NCBI GenBank assembly: GCA_017646305.1
Contig: JAGCMR010000293.1
Coordinates: forward strand, 1-8,563
Length of the DNA: 8,563 nucleotides
From: Spirochaetaceae bacterium
GTDB taxonomy: Bacteria; Spirochaetota; Spirochaetia; Treponematales; Treponemataceae
Direction: 5' to 3'
Shown: positions 5,508 through 8,563 of the stretch, one piece after another
Layout of the letters: each line of letters starts with the position of its first letter
Numbering within the stretch: the stretch's first letter is position 1
Program-made: the position numbers and the translations under genes
Notes under the pieces: generated by a model
Told to the model about the DNA's origin: nothing
Databases searched by the model: none
The model's input: only the letters and a program-made list of their open reading frames with translations

Positions 5508-7706
5508 ATGAACCAAAGAAAGAATCTTCTCTTAGTTATTCTTTTCACCCTGTTATTGGTGATGACAGGGTGTAATGATGGTAAAGCATTGTCTCCTCAA
5601 GAGCAATTTGGAGACAATGCCCATTATTTTATGGGATTAAAATACCTGCAAGAGGGACAAAAGGAAGAGGCTCTTAGTCAATTTAAAAAAGGGGTAAAAA
5701 AATCTGATGATTTTTTTGCAGAAAAATGTTTAGAAATACTTTGTCAGTTAGCATCAGAAAATGAACGAAAGGTGCTTGCCCATGAATTGGCAAAACAATT
5801 TCCCAGCTATGCTACGCAATTACAATTAGTCAAAATACTCTCTGATGCAGGGGAATATGGGCAAATTGTTTCTATTACGGGAAACGATTCTGGAATTGAA
5901 GCTGCAGAAAAGCCTGATGAACTAATTTATTTGCGACTTTTGGCCTTGGAACAGGATGGTAAGCAGGGCTTTGCAGGGGAGATTGAAGATTGGTTTTTCC
6001 ATTCCCCCATCACCTCCTTTCATAAAAAATATTTTGATACTCATAAGGATAGCCTTCTTTCCTCCCTATTTTCAGAGGAAGTGCAGCAATGTATAAGAAT
6101 TCGAATTGCAGTGTATCAGCGAGAGTATGGTCAAGCAGTTAATCTTTTGGCAAAAGTGCTGGAGACTCAAGAATATCCCACGCAATGGCTGGTGCAGCAG
6201 CCAGAGGAACTCCTTGTTGACATTGGGAAAACCTGTTTATATGGAACTAATCGATTGGTGGAAGTTGCCCAGTTTTTAGATGAATCTCTTGACGAAATTC
6301 AGTCAGAAAGTCCCAGTTACGTGGCTTTTTACTTGAATTTTTACGCTGGCCGATTGTATGACAAGGGTCTTGGCACTGGAAATAAAAAGGCCTTAGAAAA
6401 GTTTTTGGCTGCCATGGAGGCGGCGGATACTCCTGCACAATACGATAATGCCCTGTGGTATTATTTTTCTACCCAACTTAAAATTTCATCTTCAGAAGCA
6501 GAAGCTGCCATGAAGGAGTATATTCACACCATTCACGATGCTACCTATTATAGCGACTTTTTTGAAACATTGATTTTGCGGTATTTTACCGAGCGAAATT
6601 GGAGTGGTGTTCTGAAAAGCTTGATTTTGATTCGTGATTACGCCACTCAAGAGGTGGTTTCTCAGTATGCCTATCTTGCTGGCCGCCTTGTTCAGCTGGG
6701 ATTGGTGGATTTGAAGAATTTTTCTGTGGCTGACTTGCAGGCTATTATTGATAGTAAGGTAGCAAGTGAGGTCATTGAGGAAGATGCTACTGAGGCAGAG
6801 GGAGAGGAAGACCTCATCTTGCAGGATGCTGTGTCACAGGGGCTTTTTTCTATAGCCTATGGTACTGGCGGGGAACTCTACTACCGACTTTTGGCTGCCA
6901 CACAGCTGGATTATTCTCCTGCCGTTGTTCGCCAAAGCTTGTATCAAACAAAGGTGCTGGATGAATTCGTGCCAGAGCAAAACCTAGAAACCTTACTAGA
7001 AGGCCTTATGGTTTTTGATTTGCCCGACTATATTTATCCTGTATGGAAGGAAAATTCCAGTAAAATTAGTTTGGAGATGGCCCAACGAGTTGCTTCCTTT
7101 CTGTCCTTGTACGGAGTTCACCAGTATTCAGCCCAGGGATTGCGGCTTATGTCCAACGCCATCTTTCATGCAGATACTCAAACTACACGGGAAATGTATC
7201 AACTGGCTTATCCCCGGCTCTATAGTCAGGAAATTGCCACCGCTGCCACGGACTATAACCTGCCAGAATACTTGATTTACGGTCTTATTCGCAGTGAAAG
7301 CTTTTTTGATGCAGCTGTTTCTTCCCATGCAGGAGCTGTGGGCTTGGCTCAGCTTATGCCTGCCACTGCTGGAGATATAGCACGGAAGCTCAAGATGGAA
7401 GACTTTGATTTGCAGGACCCTGGCACCAGCGTTAATTTTGGCAGCTTTTATCTTGCCGAATTGATTGGCCGCCTAGACAATTCCATTATAGATGCCCTGT
7501 ATTCTTACAATGCGGGAATTACCAATGTCCGCAAATGGAAGCGCCTGTTCCCAGATTTGCCTCCAGACCTAACGGTGGAATTAATTCCTTTTACGGAAAC
7601 GAGAAATTATGGTAAAAAGATTGTGTCTGCCTCTGCAGTGTATGGGGATTTATATTTTGAAATTCCTCACAAAGCCATAGTAGAAAAGATTTTGTTTGGT
7701 AAATAG
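5508..7706 (+). CDS. Slt-type soluble lytic transglycosylase, predicted lipoprotein
   Basis: The protein has 732 residues from the ATG at 5508. The open frame extends further upstream, but only this start gives a signal peptide (basic NQRK, hydrophobic LLLVILFTLLLVM) ending in TGC with the likely lipidated Cys22; the lipobox is loose, as is common in spirochaetes. Residues ~40-560 are mostly helical with TPR-like pairs (for example MGLKYLQEGQKEEALSQFKKG), resembling the superhelical body of Slt70. An acidic patch (EEDATEAEGEED) lies near residue 425. The C-terminal catalytic domain (~580-720) carries IRSES with the catalytic Glu597, then GAVGLAQLMPATAG, LYSYNAG and ETRNYGKK. Such enzymes cleave the MurNAc-GlcNAc bond to form 1,6-anhydro ends. 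The gene follows the LysM gene by 7 nt and has no Shine-Dalgarno sequence, so translation probably depends on ribosomes finishing the LysM gene. The catalytic assignment is firm. Confidence 0.93.
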   Translation: MNQRKNLLLVILFTLLLVMTGCNDGKALSPQEQFGDNAHYFMGLKYLQEGQKEEALSQFKKGVKKSDDFFAEKCLEILCQLASENERKVLAHELAKQFPSYATQLQLVKILSDAGEYGQIVSITGNDSGIEAAEKPDELIYLRLLALEQDGKQGFAGEIEDWFFHSPITSFHKKYFDTHKDSLLSSLFSEEVQQCIRIRIAVYQREYGQAVNLLAKVLETQEYPTQWLVQQPEELLVDIGKTCLYGTNRLVEVAQFLDESLDEIQSESPSYVAFYLNFYAGRLYDKGLGTGNKKALEKFLAAMEAADTPAQYDNALWYYFSTQLKISSSEAEAAMKEYIHTIHDATYYSDFFETLILRYFTERNWSGVLKSLILIRDYATQEVVSQYAYLAGRLVQLGLVDLKNFSVADLQAIIDSKVASEVIEEDATEAEGEEDLILQDAVSQGLFSIAYGTGGELYYRLLAATQLDYSPAVVRQSLYQTKVLDEFVPEQNLETLLEGLMVFDLPDYIYPVWKENSSKISLEMAQRVASFLSLYGVHQYSAQGLRLMSNAIFHADTQTTREMYQLAYPRLYSQEIATAATDYNLPEYLIYGLIRSESFFDAAVSSHAGAVGLAQLMPATAGDIARKLKMEDFDLQDPGTSVNFGSFYLAELIGRLDNSIIDALYSYNAGITNVRKWKRLFPDLPPDLTVELIPFTETRNYGKKIVSASAVYGDLYFEIPHKAIVEKILFGK

Positions 7707-7755
7707 GCTGAAATCAAGGATTTTTCAATTAAAAAATTTAGTAATACTTAAGTCC

Positions 7756-7784
7756 TTGTACTTTTCAGAAAAAAAAGGTATTAT
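7756..7784 (+). promoter_or_regulatory. Possible sigma-70-type promoter of the NfnA-type gene
   Basis: The 119-nt gap after slt is A+T-rich. It holds TTGTAC (7756-7761, TTG of the -35 consensus kept), 17 nt, and TATTAT (7779-7784, five of six -10 bases). Transcription would start near 7791, giving a leader of about 35 nt that includes the G-rich ribosome binding site. No convincing terminator for the slt transcript is visible in the gap, so some read-through is possible. The -35 box is weak. Confidence 0.5.
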
Positions 7785-7825
7785 TTCTCGTTAAATTTTT
7801 CTCCAATTTTGTTGTGGGGGTGTAC

Positions 7826-8563
7826 ATGTATAAAATCATCGAAAAACAGCAGCTTTCTGCAGATGTTTTTTTTATGAGGGTAATGGCTCCAGAGATTGCC
7901 AAAAATCGTAAGGCTGGCCAGTTTGTGCTGGTACAGGTGGACTTGGAGTTTGGGGAGCGAGTGCCTCTGACGATTGCAGATGCAAATGCTGACGAGGGCT
8001 GGATTGCCCTGGTTTTTCAGACGGTAGGTGCCACCACCTTAAAGCTTTCTCGGTTTAACGTAGGTGAGGAAGTTGCTGCAATCCTTGGCCCCTTGGGAAA
8101 TCCCACCCACATCGAGAAGGTGGGAACTGTTGTTTGTGTTGGTGGTGGAATTGGTGTTGCCCCATTGTATCCCATTGCCCAGGCTTACAAGGCTGCTGGC
8201 AACAAGCTCATTGTGATTATGGGTGCCCGCAACAAGGAATTGTTGATTTTTGAAGACAAGATGCGTGCCATTGCCGACGAGCTGGTAATCATGACCGACG
8301 ATGGTTCAGCAGGAAGAAAGGGCCTTGTTACCGAGCCCCTAAAAGAATATTGCGAACAGAATCCTAAACCAGATGAAGCGGTAGCCATTGGACCACCTAT
8401 TATGATGAAGTTCTGTGCCGCCACCACCAAACCATACGATGTGCATACTGTTGTTTCATTGAACACCATTATGATTGACGGAACAGGAATGTGCGGATGC
8501 TGTCGTGTTACCGTAGATGGCAAGACCCAGTTTGTTTGTGTAGACGGCCCCGAATTCGATGGT
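7826..8563 (+). CDS. NfnA/SudB-type FAD and [2Fe-2S] reductase subunit (3' truncated)
   Basis: The start ATG at 7826 is preceded by GTGGGGGTG (7814-7822), a usable ribosome binding site. 246 residues are visible in an open frame to the window end; homologues run about 275-285. Seen in order: FAD-binding RVPLTIAD (45-52), the nucleotide-binding loop GGGIGVAPLYPIA (106-118), and MCGCCRV (222-228) with Cys238 in FVCVDGPEFDG. This last pattern marks the small subunit of NADH-dependent ferredoxin:NADP oxidoreductase (Nfn), also called sulfide dehydrogenase SudB. In NfnA the [2Fe-2S] cluster is held by three Cys and one Asp, to my knowledge; D218, C223, C226 and C238 fit. C225 is an extra cysteine at a position usually occupied by another residue. 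PyrK is related but has a different cysteine spacing. The large glutamate-synthase-like subunit (NfnB/SudA) would be expected just downstream. Confidence 0.88.
   Translation, partial: MYKIIEKQQLSADVFFMRVMAPEIAKNRKAGQFVLVQVDLEFGERVPLTIADANADEGWIALVFQTVGATTLKLSRFNVGEEVAAILGPLGNPTHIEKVGTVVCVGGGIGVAPLYPIAQAYKAAGNKLIVIMGARNKELLIFEDKMRAIADELVIMTDDGSAGRKGLVTEPLKEYCEQNPKPDEAVAIGPPIMMKFCAATTKPYDVHTVVSLNTIMIDGTGMCGCCRVTVDGKTQFVCVDGPEFDG

Noticed and set aside
7711..7740. Possible terminator after slt (ATTTTT, 6 nt, AAAAAT)
   Set aside because: The stem contains only A-T pairs and is not followed by a T-run, so it is unlikely to terminate transcription.
8185..8523. Minus-strand open frame of 112 codons
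   Set aside because: It is antisense to the well-conserved NfnA-type gene and has no recognisable domain.
7826..8563. PyrK (dihydroorotate dehydrogenase electron-transfer subunit)
   Set aside because: Related fold, but the MCGCCRV ... CVDGPEFDG pattern matches NfnA/SudB and not the PyrK cysteine arrangement.

Overview
The window looks like chromosomal DNA of a spirochaete, most likely a Treponema-like organism. This rests on the moderate-to-low G+C, the protein style (a MalG-type permease, an NfnA-type reductase, a lipoprotein with a loose lipobox) and a LysM protein with a long acidic cytoplasmic part. The genus is an inference; no rRNA or other marker gene is present. There is no tRNA, insertion sequence, CRISPR array or phage gene.

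Layout. (1) 1-2414, plus strand: the 3' end of a sugar-type ABC transporter permease, then a PdxA-family dehydrogenase, then rsmG (16S rRNA methyltransferase). Gaps are 33 nt and a 4-nt ATGA overlap, so this reads as one operon. (2) 2420-3760, minus strand: a membrane-anchored TPR protein whose C-terminus resembles an Mrr-type nuclease domain that has lost its catalytic residues. It converges on rsmG with only 5 nt between stop codons. (3) 3761-3841: a compact divergent promoter region with two TTGACA boxes inside a 7-bp inverted repeat. (4) 3842-7706, plus strand: a bitopic LysM protein followed after 7 nt by a large Slt-type lytic transglycosylase lipoprotein. (5) 7826-8563, plus strand: the 5' part of an NfnA/SudB-type flavoprotein that runs off the window, with its own likely promoter.

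The most interesting part is region 2-4. The N-terminal ~113 residues of the LysM protein align by eye, nearly end to end, with the beta substrate-binding domain of DnaK/Hsp70, but there is no ATPase domain and no helical lid. This domain is joined through an acidic linker (with six copies of a 16-residue FDLPDF repeat) to one membrane segment and a periplasmic peptidoglycan-binding LysM domain. The partner genes are a lytic transglycosylase and a divergently transcribed membrane TPR protein. I infer an envelope module linking a cytoplasmic peptide-binding domain to cell-wall remodelling; its function is not established by the sequence.

The two divergent genes share unusual promoter geometry: TTGACA, 17 nt, a -10 box, 7 nt, ATG. 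Neither has a Shine-Dalgarno sequence, so both mRNAs are predicted to be leaderless, in contrast to pdxA, rsmG and the NfnA gene, which have purine-rich ribosome binding sites.
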